A DNA stretch of 64,000 nucleotides from JARRRD01 sp037381085 (GCA_037381085.1 JARRRD010000006.1:31376-95375); one strand, 5' to 3'. Numbered from the stretch's first letter, positions 1-8,469 are shown. Notes: generated by a model from the letters alone, not told the origin. Numbers and translations: made by a program.

Positions 1-694
1 CCAGCAACTCTTCCCGTGAGGGCATTGCAACTTCCGGCGCGCCTGCGGGCGCCGATTCACTGGAAGGCCTCGCCGGCTCAAAGGCCCGGGCCGCGGGCTC
101 CTCCGGCATCTCCTCCGGCATTTCAAAAGCATTTTCCGCCCCGGTCTGCTCTTCTTCCGTCACGGCCTCCGCAGCCAATTCTCCCGTATCTTCGGGTATC
201 TCCTCCATCGCCCAGAGGTCTTCATCCGTTTCCGCCACTTCGACAGCTTCCTCCCCTGCATCCTCAGCGACCTCAACGGCTTCGTCCGGTTCCGCGAGGA
301 CCGTCTCTCCGGCCTCTTCCGCCGACGCCATCGTGAGGACGGCGTTCAGTTTGCTTATGAGCTCCTGGGATTCAAAAGGTTTTATGATCGAATCATCGGC
401 GCCCACCTTCTCGGCAAGCTCGTCGTCTATCGGCTCGAAGGCGCCCGCAAGAAGGATAACGGGGACATGGCTTGTCCGCGGGTCCTGTTTGATCTTTTCG
501 CAAAGCTGGTAACCGTTCATCTTCGGCATGTCCACGTCCGCCAGCATTATGTCGGGGCTGAAGGTGTCGACTGCCTCGAGCGCATCCTCCCCATTGCTCA
601 CAGATTTTATCTCAAAGTCCTCTTCCGCCAGGACCAGCTCGACCACTTTCTGTATCGTAATACTGTCATCTGCGAGCAACAGCTTGTGAGCCAT
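1..694 (-). CDS. CheY-like receiver protein with acidic Pro/Glu-rich linker (3' end outside window)
   Basis: Translating the minus strand from ATG 694 gives a receiver domain in the first ~120 residues. It opens MAHKLLLADDSITIQK, has the phospho-acceptor region LADVDMPKMNG and ends near the conserved lysine in IIKPF. After it comes a long linker very rich in Glu, Ala and Pro, which runs off the left edge, so the C-terminal output domain is unseen. The start is fixed by a GAGGTAAC ribosome site just upstream. Receivers with this opening are common in deltaproteobacterial and Nitrospirota signalling proteins. The usual Ser/Thr switch residue appears replaced by Ala (LLAGAF), so signalling may be atypical. 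Function of the whole protein is not known from this fragment. Confidence 0.8.
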   Translation of the reverse strand, partial: MAHKLLLADDSITIQKVVELVLAEEDFEIKSVSNGEDALEAVDTFSPDIMLADVDMPKMNGYQLCEKIKQDPRTSHVPVILLAGAFEPIDDELAEKVGADDSIIKPFESQELISKLNAVLTMASAEEAGETVLAEPDEAVEVAEDAGEEAVEVAETDEDLWAMEEIPEDTGELAAEAVTEEEQTGAENAFEMPEEMPEEPAARAFEPARPSSESAPAGAPEVAMPSREELL

Positions 695-810
695 AGTTAC
701 CTCGTTTCGCTTAAATTGTTCAAATTTTATGTTTAAATCCCTAAAAAAGTCAAGACTTTTCGTTTTGAAGCGTTACGCACCGAACCCACGGTTCAGCAGG
801 AAGAAACGCC

Positions 811-1014
811 TCAACCGCCCCCGCTGAAACCGCGTGACGGAATCGAAGAAGAACCGCCGCCGGACCCGGTCGAGCAACAGAACGCCGAAATCACCTTCTT
901 TACATGTCCGGAAGAGCATTTCGGACATTGCGTATCCTTCTCCGTCGCATTTATACCCTGAAGAAGAGAAAATCTCTCCCCGCAATCCCTGCAGATATAT
1001 TCATAGATAGGCAT
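811..1014 (-). CDS. FmdB-family zinc ribbon protein
   Basis: A 67-residue protein starting MPIYEYICRDCGERF, the hallmark opening of the FmdB/CxxC zinc-ribbon family. It has CRDCG and CPKCSS cysteine pairs that should bind one zinc ion, then a Gly/Ser-rich low-complexity tail ending in SGGG. The family is named for a putative regulator of formylmethanofuran dehydrogenase, but its role in most bacteria is unknown. It is divergent from amrS and precedes the receiver gene on the same strand by 116 bp. Confidence 0.88.
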   Translation of the reverse strand: MPIYEYICRDCGERFSLLQGINATEKDTQCPKCSSGHVKKVISAFCCSTGSGGGSSSIPSRGFSGGG

Positions 1015-1092
1015 AGTACCTCCACAAAAGGTTTCGATTGATATTGATTATTTTATCTTGCGGACATGTTTTAGTCAATAAAACCGGAAGGG

Positions 1093-1120
1093 TTTACACC
1101 GTTACCGGTTCTGATATAAT
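1093..1120 (+). promoter_or_regulatory. Sigma70-type promoter of amrS, apparently leaderless
   Basis: TTTACA at 1093-1098, a 16-bp spacer and a perfect TATAAT at 1115-1120. The expected start point, seven bases after the -10, is 1127, the A of the amrS ATG. No Shine-Dalgarno sequence at proper spacing precedes that ATG. Confidence 0.6.
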
Positions 1121-1126
1121 GCAGGT

Positions 1127-2146
1127 ATGAAAGAGGCGATGGTATACGAAAAACTAGACGGCTCCGATGTGAGATGCCATCTGTGCGGTCATCACTGCCT
1201 TATCCACGAAGGCAAGAGGGGCATATGCGCCGTGCGCGAGAACAGGGGGGGAACGCTCTACAGTCTTGTTTACGGCATGGTCATTTCAATGAATACAGAC
1301 CCCATCGAAAAGAAACCCCTCTTCCATTTCCTCCCCGGAACGACCTCATTTTCGATAGCTACCGCAGGTTGCAATTTCCGGTGCAAGCACTGCCAGAACT
1401 ACGAAATATCCCAGTACCCGAGAGAGCGGAAATTTCCGATCCCCGGCAATGAAGTGACCGCCGCGGACGTGGTCGGCGCAGCACTGCAGAACAACTGCAG
1501 AAGCATTTCATATACGTATACCGAACCGACGATCTTTTTCGAATTCGCTTATGATTGTGCAAGGCTCGCGCATGAAAAAGGCATCAGGAACGTCTTTGTC
1601 AGCAACGGATACACCGGTCCGGAGGCAACAAGGCTTATAGCCCCCTATCTCGACGCCAACAATATCGATCTCAAGGGAAGCGACAGGTTCTACAGGGAAA
1701 TCTGCGGCGCACGTCTGGAACCTGTCAAAGAGACGATCAGGCTCATGAAATCTCTGGGGGTCTGGGTGGAAGTAACGACACTCGTCATCCCCGACCTCAA
1801 CGACTCGGAGAACGACCTGACGGACATAGCAGAGTTTATTTGTTCCGTGGACCCTGCCATTCCGTGGCACGTCAGCCAGTTCTACCCTACCTACCAACTC
1901 CTCGACAAACCCAGGACGCCGGTGGAAAAACTTAGACAGGCAATGGAAATTGGCAGGAAGGCCGGCCTCAAATACGTCTATGAAGGCAACGTGCCGGGTG
2001 AAGGCGGCGAAAATACCCGTTGTCCGGGCTGCAACAAAGTCCTCATAGAAAGGTTCGGCTACAGGATCGTGACAAACGTCATGAAGGGGAATGCCTGCAC
2101 CGGCTGCGGCACGGAAATAGAAGGAATCTGGCAGGCAGGGAAGTAG
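1127..2146 (+). CDS. amrS: AmmeMemoRadiSam system radical SAM enzyme
   Basis: A 339-residue radical SAM protein. The [4Fe-4S] cluster motif CNFRCKHCQNYE lies near residue 82, preceded by GTTSFSIATAGC typical of the AmrS/PflA-like family. N-terminal cysteines (CHLCGHHC, near residue 17) and a C-terminal pair of CxxC motifs (CPGCNK and CTGCGTE) add possible metal sites, as is usual in the family. AmrS is often found with AMMECR1 and Memo homologues and its substrate is not settled. No AMMECR1 or Memo gene is seen in this window. The start at 1127 sits directly at the predicted transcription start, so the message may be leaderless; Met5 at 1139 is an alternative. Confidence 0.9.
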   Translation: MKEAMVYEKLDGSDVRCHLCGHHCLIHEGKRGICAVRENRGGTLYSLVYGMVISMNTDPIEKKPLFHFLPGTTSFSIATAGCNFRCKHCQNYEISQYPRERKFPIPGNEVTAADVVGAALQNNCRSISYTYTEPTIFFEFAYDCARLAHEKGIRNVFVSNGYTGPEATRLIAPYLDANNIDLKGSDRFYREICGARLEPVKETIRLMKSLGVWVEVTTLVIPDLNDSENDLTDIAEFICSVDPAIPWHVSQFYPTYQLLDKPRTPVEKLRQAMEIGRKAGLKYVYEGNVPGEGGENTRCPGCNKVLIERFGYRIVTNVMKGNACTGCGTEIEGIWQAGK

Positions 2147-2203
2147 CCCCGCTCCGGTGAAGCCGGTGCATTCACGACTGACGATTCACGGCCTTTGCCG
2201 CAA

Positions 2204-2665
2204 TCAGTCTAACTTTAACACCATCAAGACGGCGTCCTCCACAGGCGACTTATAGTAGTTCTTCCTCAAACCGAAAAGCTTGAAATTGAATTTCTCATAC
2301 ATCTTTCTCGCTGCCTCGTTGGAAGACCTCACTTCGAGAAAGATGAACCGGCATCCCTGCTCCCTGAGGTCTCCGATCATATCTTCGATGAGAGCGGATG
2401 CAATTCCAAGCCGTCTGAATTCCGGTCGAACGGCAAGAGTGAGCATATGTCCTTCATCCACGATCCTGCTTGCGCATATATAGCCGGCTATTTCCCTGCC
2501 CCGTCTGGCCACCTTTGAAAGGGAACCCGGTTTTCTTACTTCGGTATAGAAAGACATCTCGGACCAGGGCGTGGTGAAGGAGAGCCTCTCGATCCCGGCA
2601 ACTTCGGAAACATCGTCTGTGGTCATGTCCCCAATGGAGATGTCATTCAGGGGTTCTTCTCCCAT
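2204..2665 (-). CDS. rimI: Ribosomal protein S18 alanine N-acetyltransferase
   Basis: A 153-residue GNAT-fold acetyltransferase. The acetyl-CoA binding loop reads RPEFRRLGIASALI (near residue 80). The C-terminal half has EVRSSNEAARKMYEKFNF, characteristic of RimI, which acetylates the N-terminal alanine of ribosomal protein S18 using acetyl-CoA. The gene overlaps the end of tsaB by 19 bp, and the rimI-tsaB pair is a very common bacterial arrangement. Met14 (MTTDDV) is a possible internal start. Family assignment is firm; the exact substrate is inferred from family and context. Confidence 0.88.
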   Translation of the reverse strand: MGEEPLNDISIGDMTTDDVSEVAGIERLSFTTPWSEMSFYTEVRKPGSLSKVARRGREIAGYICASRIVDEGHMLTLAVRPEFRRLGIASALIEDMIGDLREQGCRFIFLEVRSSNEAARKMYEKFNFKLFGLRKNYYKSPVEDAVLMVLKLD

Positions 2666-3339
2666 TTCACCTCGGCTTCGGACTTTCTGATATAGAGAGG
2701 TGTCGCCGCCGCGGCGCCGGTAAACTCGCCCCTGGCCGCTTTCGAAAGCCCAAGCATGGCGACATTCGCAGGGGAAGGGACCATCCCCACAGAGGGGGCC
2801 ATAACGGCCCGTTCCTTCATGACCCTGCTGATCACGTCCCGGTACAGCAGAGCTCCCTCACCGGCAAATAACGTGGTCCCGGGGAGTCTCTTCAGCAGCT
2901 CCTCCGGTCTGACCGACATGTCTTCAACGTCCTGCCGGAAACCGTCTTCCTCCCACCGGAAGACGGCGGCGTAGACCTCTTCCTTCCTTGCATCGAGCAT
3001 CAGGCAGACGGGATATTCACAGAAAGGGAAATTCCATGCAAAGGCCTTGAGTGTGGGCACTGTAACGACCGGCTTGCCTGTTGAGTAGGAAAGACCCTTG
3101 ACGGTGCTCAGACCGATCCTCAGTCCGGTAAAGGATCCCGGTCCGATGGCCACCGAAAATACGTCGATATCGTCCATGTTCAGTTCGGACTGGACAAGCG
3201 CATGATCAATGACGGTCATCAGCCTCTCTGAATGCGTGGTCTTGACGTTCAGTCTCAGTTCGGCGATAAGACCGGCTTCTCCGTCCACAATTGCGACCCC
3301 GCCGAGCATCGTAGATGTCTCCACCCCAAGCACTTTCAT
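2647..3339 (-). CDS. tsaB: tRNA threonylcarbamoyladenosine biosynthesis protein TsaB
   Basis: A 230-residue protein with the TsaB signature: MKVLGVETSTMLGGVAI at the start and GPGSFTGLRIGLSTVKGLS near residue 67. TsaB is an inactive ASKHA-fold paralogue of TsaD and acts with TsaD and TsaE to transfer threonylcarbamoyl to A37 of ANN-decoding tRNAs. Its C-terminus overlaps rimI by 19 bp, so the two are translated as a pair. Length is normal for the family. Confidence 0.92.
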   Translation of the reverse strand: MKVLGVETSTMLGGVAIVDGEAGLIAELRLNVKTTHSERLMTVIDHALVQSELNMDDIDVFSVAIGPGSFTGLRIGLSTVKGLSYSTGKPVVTVPTLKAFAWNFPFCEYPVCLMLDARKEEVYAAVFRWEEDGFRQDVEDMSVRPEELLKRLPGTTLFAGEGALLYRDVISRVMKERAVMAPSVGMVPSPANVAMLGLSKAARGEFTGAAAATPLYIRKSEAEVKWEKNP

Positions 3340-3385
3340 AAAAACTATTATATCTTACCCAGGCAAAGGAGGAACCAAAAGAGAA

Positions 3386-3418
3386 TTTCACCACAGAGAC
3401 ACGAAGGCACAGAGAAAA
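3386..3418. repeat. Intergenic repeat of the 'CTCTGTGGTGAA' type
   Basis: Reading the minus strand gives a TTCTCTGTGCC TTCGTGTCTCTGTGGTGAA phrase between the MFS gene end and tsaB. A related phrase (TTCACCGCGTCTCTGCGGTTAAAT) lies at 10124-10147. From memory, such near-repeats recur between genes in many bacterial chromosomes. No function is visible. Confidence 0.4.
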
Positions 3419-3429
3419 CCGCTCCTCTC

Positions 3430-4650
3430 TCATACCCCGGGCACACCGCCCTCTTTCTTTCCGTATCGCCTCGCAAAAAGGGCCGCGGCCGAGATGCAGA
3501 TCACGCCCCCGACGGTCACTGCGTGCGTCGTTCCTATCCTGTCCGCTACTACACCCATGATTGCGTTTCCTATCGGCACCGTTCCGAGGAAGACAAAAGA
3601 ATATACGCTCATCACCCGCCCCCTGAGTTCATCGGGTACGCTCATCTGGATAAAGCTGTTCGCGAGGGCCAGATAGCTCACCATTCCCCAGCCGCCGAGC
3701 ATTATTATCATGAGAGAGACCCAGAATGTCCTGGAAAGGGAAAAGACCAGCAGGGCGGTCGAAAAACAGAGCACGGCCAGGGACATCATCTTCAGCGGGT
3801 TCCGTATCCTCGACTTCGCCGCGATCCCCACGGCAGCGGCAAGCGCTCCGATCCCCGAGGCCCCCATGAGAAAGCCGTATCCCGTGGCGCCCCTGTGGAA
3901 GACCTTTCCGGCGAAGACCGGCAGCAGGCTGATGTAGGGAAGTCCGACAAGACTGAAGACACCGATCAGGGTGATGACTGACACTATTTCCCTGTTGCCC
4001 CTCACAAAGCCTATTCCCTTTATGAAGTCCTTTATCATGCCTTCCGATTTCACCCTGATCTCTCCCCTGGCCTTCATCTTTGAAAGGGCGAGTATGACCG
4101 CTCCGAAGCTGAGGGCGTTCAGGAAAAAGCAGGCCGGAAGTCCCATATAGGCTATGACCAGGCCTGCTATCATGGGCCCGATTATCCTTGCCCCGTTGAA
4201 GGCGGCCGAATTAAGGGCTATGGCATTGACGACCTGCCCGCGTCCCACCATCTCCACAAGAAACGATTGTCGTGTGGGAATATCCACGGCATTTATCGAG
4301 CCGAGCACCGCAGCCAGCAGTGCAACCTGCCAGACGGCGATCACCTTGAGGCTCGTAAGTATCCCCAGCATGAGAGCCGGTACAACGGAAAACGCCTGCG
4401 TATAAAGCAGCAGGTTCCGCTTTGGAAACCTGTCGGCAAGCACGCCGGCCGGAAGAGTGAAGAGCAGTATCGGCAGGGAAGCCGCCGCCGCAACCATGCC
4501 CAGATAAAAAGGGGATTTCGTGAGGCTGTAAACCAGCCATCCCTGGGCAACGGACTGCATCCAGGTGCCCGAAATGGATATTATCTGCCCGAACCAGAAA
4601 AGCCTGAAGTCCCTGTAATACAGGGCTGAAAACCTTCTCGAATCGGTCAT
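3430..4650 (-). CDS. MFS exporter (EntS/MFS_3-like)
   Basis: A 406-residue integral membrane protein with about 12 hydrophobic segments. It opens FSALYYRDFRLFWFGQIISISGTWMQSVAQGWLVY, which is diagnostic for the MFS_3 group that includes the enterobactin exporter EntS. The loop-2/3 motif GVLADRFPKRNLL matches the MFS motif A. These proteins are proton-driven exporters of small molecules or siderophores; the substrate here cannot be told. It is divergent from the metal importer operon at 4751, which may or may not be meaningful. Confidence 0.82.
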   Translation of the reverse strand: MTDSRRFSALYYRDFRLFWFGQIISISGTWMQSVAQGWLVYSLTKSPFYLGMVAAAASLPILLFTLPAGVLADRFPKRNLLLYTQAFSVVPALMLGILTSLKVIAVWQVALLAAVLGSINAVDIPTRQSFLVEMVGRGQVVNAIALNSAAFNGARIIGPMIAGLVIAYMGLPACFFLNALSFGAVILALSKMKARGEIRVKSEGMIKDFIKGIGFVRGNREIVSVITLIGVFSLVGLPYISLLPVFAGKVFHRGATGYGFLMGASGIGALAAAVGIAAKSRIRNPLKMMSLAVLCFSTALLVFSLSRTFWVSLMIIMLGGWGMVSYLALANSFIQMSVPDELRGRVMSVYSFVFLGTVPIGNAIMGVVADRIGTTHAVTVGGVICISAAALFARRYGKKEGGVPGV

Positions 4651-4694
4651 CGTCTATTCTGATCCGTCATGACATCTTCCCAACCGTCGGCAAT

Positions 4695-4722
4695 TTGAAT
4701 TCGCGGGCGGGCATAATATAAA
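4695..4722 (+). promoter_or_regulatory. Probable promoter of the znuABC-type operon
   Basis: TTGAAT at 4695-4700, a 16-bp spacer and TATAAA at 4717-4722, placing a start near 4729, 22 bp before the first gene. I looked for a Fur or Zur inverted repeat here and found none I could support. Confidence 0.4.
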
Positions 4723-4750
4723 CTCTATCTTATATTACTATCGAGCTGAA

Positions 4751-5656
4751 ATGTTAAATTCTAATGTGTTCAGGGCGGCAGCGTGGCGCGCTGCCTTCTT
4801 CCTATTTATTGCGATTTCCATAATGCCGCCTGCGCCGGCTCACGGCTCGGGCGGCAGGTTGAGGGTGGTGGCCAGCATCGCTCCGCTTGCCGACTTCGCC
4901 AGGGAGGTTGGAAAAAACAGGGTCGATGTCCTGCTCCTTCTGCCCCCCGGCGCCAGCCCACATACCTACGAGCCTGTGCCGAGGACGGTCCGGGAGATCT
5001 CGAAGGCAAGGATTTTCATAAAGATAGGGGCGGGCCTGGAATTCTGGGCAGACAGGCTGATAGCAGCGGCGGCGAAGGGGATCACCACTGTCAAGTGTTC
5101 CGATGGAATAAAACTCCTCAAGGGAGAAGACCATGATCATGCCATTTCGAACGTCAATCCCCATATCTGGCTCGACCCTGTCATATGCATGAAGATCGTT
5201 GAGAAGATCGCAGCAGCCTTTGCGGCGGCAGATCCGGCGAATGCCGCCTTCTACAGGAAGAATGCGGCTGCCTACGTCTCCAGACTTGCCGCCCTCGACC
5301 GGGAGATCTCCAGGACGGTAAAGACCTTCCGGACCAGGGACTATGTGACGTTCCACCCGGCGTGGGACTATTTTGCCAGGAGGTACGGGCTGAGGGTGGC
5401 AGGGGTGATCGAAGAAGCTCCCGGGAAAGAGCCGACACCTAAACATGTCCAGCGGATCCTGGACGAGGTCAGAAAGATGAAGACAAAGGTCATATTCGCG
5501 GAACCACAGTTCAGCCCGAGGATAGCCGAGGCCATCGCGCAGGAAGCAGGTGCTCAGGTGCTGATGCTCGATCCCATCGGGGGAGAAAAAGGGAGGGAGA
5601 CTTACATCGGCCTCATGAAATACGATCTTGCCATGATGGAAAGGGCGATGAGATGA
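4751..5656 (+). CDS. znuA: Metal ABC transporter substrate-binding protein (ZnuA-like)
   Basis: A 301-residue cluster A-I solute-binding protein. The N-terminal hydrophobic stretch ending around residue 31 is a signal peptide (MPPAPAHGSG). Metal ligands expected for the family are visible: HTYEP near residue 75, NPHIWLDP near residue 136, TFHPAWDYFARRYGL near residue 199 and an acidic ligand region FAEPQ near residue 254. The His-rich loop typical of zinc-specific ZnuA is reduced to DHDHA, so manganese or iron cannot be excluded. It is the first gene of a three-gene operon with 4-bp overlaps. Confidence 0.85.
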   Translation: MLNSNVFRAAAWRAAFFLFIAISIMPPAPAHGSGGRLRVVASIAPLADFAREVGKNRVDVLLLLPPGASPHTYEPVPRTVREISKARIFIKIGAGLEFWADRLIAAAAKGITTVKCSDGIKLLKGEDHDHAISNVNPHIWLDPVICMKIVEKIAAAFAAADPANAAFYRKNAAAYVSRLAALDREISRTVKTFRTRDYVTFHPAWDYFARRYGLRVAGVIEEAPGKEPTPKHVQRILDEVRKMKTKVIFAEPQFSPRIAEAIAQEAGAQVLMLDPIGGEKGRETYIGLMKYDLAMMERAMR

Positions 5657-6432
5657 GCAACGCCCTGGAAATAGAACATTTATCGGTCGTAGTGAAGGGA
5701 AAAGAGCTCCTCCGCAACATCACCTTCACTCTTTCCGAAGGGATCTTTCTCGGTATCGTGGGACCCAACGGGGGCGGAAAGACCACGCTCGTCAGGACGA
5801 TCCTCGGGCTTCTCAAACCTGCGTCGGGCAGCATAAAGGTCTTCGGACAAAGCCCGGGGGCCGCACTTGCGCGGGGCGGCGTATTCGGTTATCTTCCCCA
5901 GCACCAGAACATCGACCCCAATTTCCCGGCAACGGCACTCGACGTGGTCCTCATGGGAAGATACAGAGCCGCCGGCCTCCTGAAATGGCCCGGCAGGAAC
6001 GACAGGGAGAAGGCAGAGCAATGCCTTTCGATCATGGGTGTCGAAGAGCTTCGGAACAGGCAGTACAGTCAGATGTCGGGCGGCCAGCAGCAGAGGGTCT
6101 CGATAGCGCGGGCGCTGGCATCCGATCCCAGAATACTGGTGCTGGACGAACCGAGTACCGGCATCGATGTGGTCGGCCAGGAGGACTTTTACCACCTGCT
6201 CAAAGGGCTCCAGAAAAGGATGAACCTGACCATCCTGATGGTCTCGCACGACATCGGAAGCGTCACCTCCTACGTCGACGAGATATCCTGCCTTAACATA
6301 AGTCTCCACTACCACGGCAACCCCCTTGGCGCGCTCGATGAAAAGGTGATGACATCGCTTTACGGCAAGAGTGTGGACCTGCTGGTACATTCCGATGTCT
6401 GCGATAAATGCGAGAGGTTGAGGCAGCAGTGA
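5653..6432 (+). CDS. znuC: Metal ABC transporter ATP-binding protein (ZnuC-like)
   Basis: A 259-residue ABC ATPase with Walker A GPNGGGKTTL (near residue 38), signature MSGGQQQRVSIARAL, Walker B ILVLDEPSTGID and the H-loop in MVSHDIG. The start overlaps the end of the binding-protein gene by 4 bp (ATGA). Q-loop sequence YLPQHQNIDPNFP is typical of the zinc/manganese importer ATPases. It powers uptake through the membrane partner encoded next. Confidence 0.9.
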   Translation: MSNALEIEHLSVVVKGKELLRNITFTLSEGIFLGIVGPNGGGKTTLVRTILGLLKPASGSIKVFGQSPGAALARGGVFGYLPQHQNIDPNFPATALDVVLMGRYRAAGLLKWPGRNDREKAEQCLSIMGVEELRNRQYSQMSGGQQQRVSIARALASDPRILVLDEPSTGIDVVGQEDFYHLLKGLQKRMNLTILMVSHDIGSVTSYVDEISCLNISLHYHGNPLGALDEKVMTSLYGKSVDLLVHSDVCDKCERLRQQ

Positions 6433-7229
6433 TCGAGGTCCTCAGCTCTCCCTTCATGCAGAAGGCCCTCATCGCCGGACTCCTCGTCAGTCTGCTGACG
6501 GGCATAATCTCCGCCTTTATAGTTCTCCGGAAGATGTCCTTCATCGGCGCAGGCATATCCCATGCCGCCTTCGGCGGCGTAGCCATAGGTTTTTTCACCG
6601 GCACCAACCCGCTGATAGCGGCGATCATCTATTCGATCATCATCGCGCTGGGCATAGAGGTCACCGGCAGAAAGGGAAAGATATCGGAAGACGTAGCCAT
6701 AGGGATATTCTACTCGGTGTCCATGGCCCTCGGGATAGCGCTCGTAAGTCTTTCGAAGGCTTACAATGTCGATCTTTTCGGGTATCTCTTCGGGAACATC
6801 CTCGCCATAACCGACGGGGATATCCTGCTCACCGTGGCCGTTTCGATACCGGTGACGGCCCTGATGCTGATATTTCTGAAAGAATTCTTTCTCATCACCT
6901 ACGACGAAGAACTGGCAAGAGTCAGCGGAATACGTGTGAAGGCAATGAACGTCCTTTTCCTCGTCGCTCTTTCAGTTTCGATCGTGATATCGATCCGCAT
7001 CGTGGGCGTCATCCTGGTGGCGGCGCTGCTCGTTATACCCGGGGCCACCGCCAGGCTCTTTGCAAAAGGCCTGCTTTCGATGATCTTACTTTCCTGTATC
7101 GTCGGCGCGGTCTCCGTAATAGCTGGACTATTCATTTCCTATCAATACGACGTCGCACCCGGGGCGTGCATAGTACTCACGGCGGCGGTGATCTTTTTCA
7201 TACCGCTCTTTTTGAAAAAATGGTCCTAA
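6429..7229 (+). CDS. znuB: Metal ABC transporter permease (ZnuB-like)
   Basis: A roughly 266-residue ABC-3 family permease with eight or nine hydrophobic helices. It contains SFIGAGISHAAFGGVAIGF near the N-terminus and the sequence RIVGVILVAALLVIPGATA, both typical of the family. I place the start at GTG 6429 because it overlaps the znuC stop as GTGA and has a GAGG element just upstream. The ATG at 6408 would give seven extra residues. It completes a znuABC-type high-affinity importer of divalent metal, probably zinc or manganese. Confidence 0.85.
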   Translation: MIEVLSSPFMQKALIAGLLVSLLTGIISAFIVLRKMSFIGAGISHAAFGGVAIGFFTGTNPLIAAIIYSIIIALGIEVTGRKGKISEDVAIGIFYSVSMALGIALVSLSKAYNVDLFGYLFGNILAITDGDILLTVAVSIPVTALMLIFLKEFFLITYDEELARVSGIRVKAMNVLFLVALSVSIVISIRIVGVILVAALLVIPGATARLFAKGLLSMILLSCIVGAVSVIAGLFISYQYDVAPGACIVLTAAVIFFIPLFLKKWS

Positions 7230-7280
7230 TTGGGAGATAATGTAAGAGAGTAAAATGGCTGACATGTCAAAGGAGTGTGT

Positions 7281-7688
7281 ATGACCGACAGGATAAGACC
7301 GACCGTCAGTTTCACCATCATCTGCGATGACGTCCGGCAGGAGATGGGCGGGAAGATCAGTCTCATGGGGCTTTTTGAAAACATCTATGCGACCAAATTC
7401 CCGGCCATCCACCCCAGGCTGGCCGTTGTCACCGAATGGAGCGAGGGGAAAGGGGAGTTCGAGGTGAGAATGAGGCTTATAGCACCTGACCGGAATACGG
7501 TGCTGCGCGAGACCTTATCCAGGATGAAACTCAACGGCGTTAATTTCAGGCACCGGGACGTCTCCGTTCATCTGAACATAGAATTCAAGGAACCGGGCAC
7601 CTATTGGATAGAAAACCTGGTCGACAACGAACTGATATATTCCATGCCCATCAAAGTCGTCCAGGTAAGAGAACAATCGACTCATTAG
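7281..7688 (+). CDS. Conserved protein resembling DUF6941
   Basis: A ~135-residue soluble protein beginning MTDRIRPTVSFTIICDDVRQEMGGK, followed by KISLMGLFENIYA. This pattern fits a conserved family of unknown function (DUF6941-like) expected to form a small beta-sandwich. ATG 7281 is chosen over the upstream GTG 7275 because AAAGGAG lies five bases before it. It has no signal peptide or membrane segment. It follows the metal importer by 51 bp on the same strand, but I see no functional link. Confidence 0.6.
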   Translation: MTDRIRPTVSFTIICDDVRQEMGGKISLMGLFENIYATKFPAIHPRLAVVTEWSEGKGEFEVRMRLIAPDRNTVLRETLSRMKLNGVNFRHRDVSVHLNIEFKEPGTYWIENLVDNELIYSMPIKVVQVREQSTH

Positions 7689-7735
7689 GATGCACCCGCC
7701 TCTGAATTCGACGGCGGGACCGGAGGTCATGGCAC

Positions 7736-8104
7736 GTGGACATATTTCTCAAGATTGCTGAACAGAGGATAAGGGAGGCTGCCGAGAACGGCGAATTCGA
7801 CAATCTTGAAGGCATTGGCAGGCCGTTGCAGTTTGAGGACGAGACGTGGATACCGGAAGACCTTCGCGCAGGCTACCGGATATTGAAGAACTCGGGATGC
7901 ATCCCGCCGGAACTTGAACTCAGAAAAGAAGTTCTGTCCCTTCGCGATCTGATAGACACCATTGACGAAGACAGGGAGCGACTGAGGAAGATCCGGGAAC
8001 TCAACTTCAAGTTGCTCAAACTGAACGAGCTGAGAAAGAAGCCTTTTTGCCTGGACAAATTTCCCGAATACGAAGAAAAACTTTACAGGAAGGCAACCGG
8101 TTAG
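7736..8104 (+). CDS. DnaJ homologue subfamily C member 28-like domain protein (DUF1992)
   Basis: A 122-residue protein starting at GTG 7736, with CGGAGGT eight bases upstream. The N-terminal pattern IAEQRIREAAENGEFDNLEGIGRPL is the clear signature of DUF1992, found alone in bacteria and fused to J-domains in eukaryotic DNAJC28. The C-terminal half is helical and charged, consistent with a short coiled coil. Bacterial members are small cytoplasmic proteins of unknown role. Confidence 0.85.
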   Translation: MDIFLKIAEQRIREAAENGEFDNLEGIGRPLQFEDETWIPEDLRAGYRILKNSGCIPPELELRKEVLSLRDLIDTIDEDRERLRKIRELNFKLLKLNELRKKPFCLDKFPEYEEKLYRKATG

Positions 8105-8156
8105 CAATACCGGAAGTACCAGGCTGCAAGGACTGCAGGGTATTAATCATTTGGTT

Positions 8157-8230
8157 GTCATTCCCGCAGTCTTTAGGCGGGAATCCACTTTCAAGACACA
8201 TGGATGCCCGACTACAACCTCGGGCATGAC
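8157..8230. repeat. Palindromic intergenic element (REP/MITE-like)
   Basis: This 74-bp element begins GTCATTCCCGC and ends GCATGAC. It contains two nested hairpins: GTCATTCCCGC with GCGGGAAT, and ATGCCCG with CGGGCAT. Its outer ends GTCAT and ATGAC are complementary. The form matches short repeats carrying 'GTCATTCCCGC...GGCGGGAATCC' that I recall in deltaproteobacterial and Nitrospirota genomes. Only one copy is obvious in this window. Confidence 0.6.
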
Positions 8231-8332
8231 GAAAAAAGTGATTTTCATGATCATTTGTGGGTCCGGCCCATTTCGAATCCGGGGCAGTAGTCGGGAATTC
8301 AAATAGAGTGGTTTAGTCCTGCGGTCAAATGA

Positions 8333-8422
8333 TGGCGGAGAGGCAGGGATTCGAACCCTGGGTGGAGTTGCCCCCACAACGATTTTCGAGACCGTCCCAT
8401 TCAACCGCTCTGGCACCTCTCC
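8333..8422 (-). tRNA. tRNA-Ser (CGA)
   Basis: The minus strand reads GGAGAGGTGCCAGAGCGG at the 5' end, a TCTCGAAAA anticodon loop with anticodon CGA, a long variable arm, GGTTCGAATCC in the T arm and a genome-encoded CCA. The acceptor stem GGAGAGG pairs with CCTCTCC. Length is about 90 nt, as expected for a class II tRNA. Confidence 0.96.
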
Positions 8423-8432
8423 GAACCCGGTT

Positions 8433-8462
8433 ATTATAATTCAGCAACTTATCCATTAACAA
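8433..8462 (-). promoter_or_regulatory. Promoter of tRNA-Ser
   Basis: On the minus strand TTGTTA (8462-8457), an 18-bp spacer and a perfect TATAAT (8438-8433) stand 10 bp ahead of the mature tRNA 5' end. Confidence 0.6.
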
Positions 8463-8469
8463 CCTGACG

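Noticed and set aside
4651..4750. Zur or Fur operator before znuA
   Set aside because: No inverted repeat resembling known boxes could be supported.
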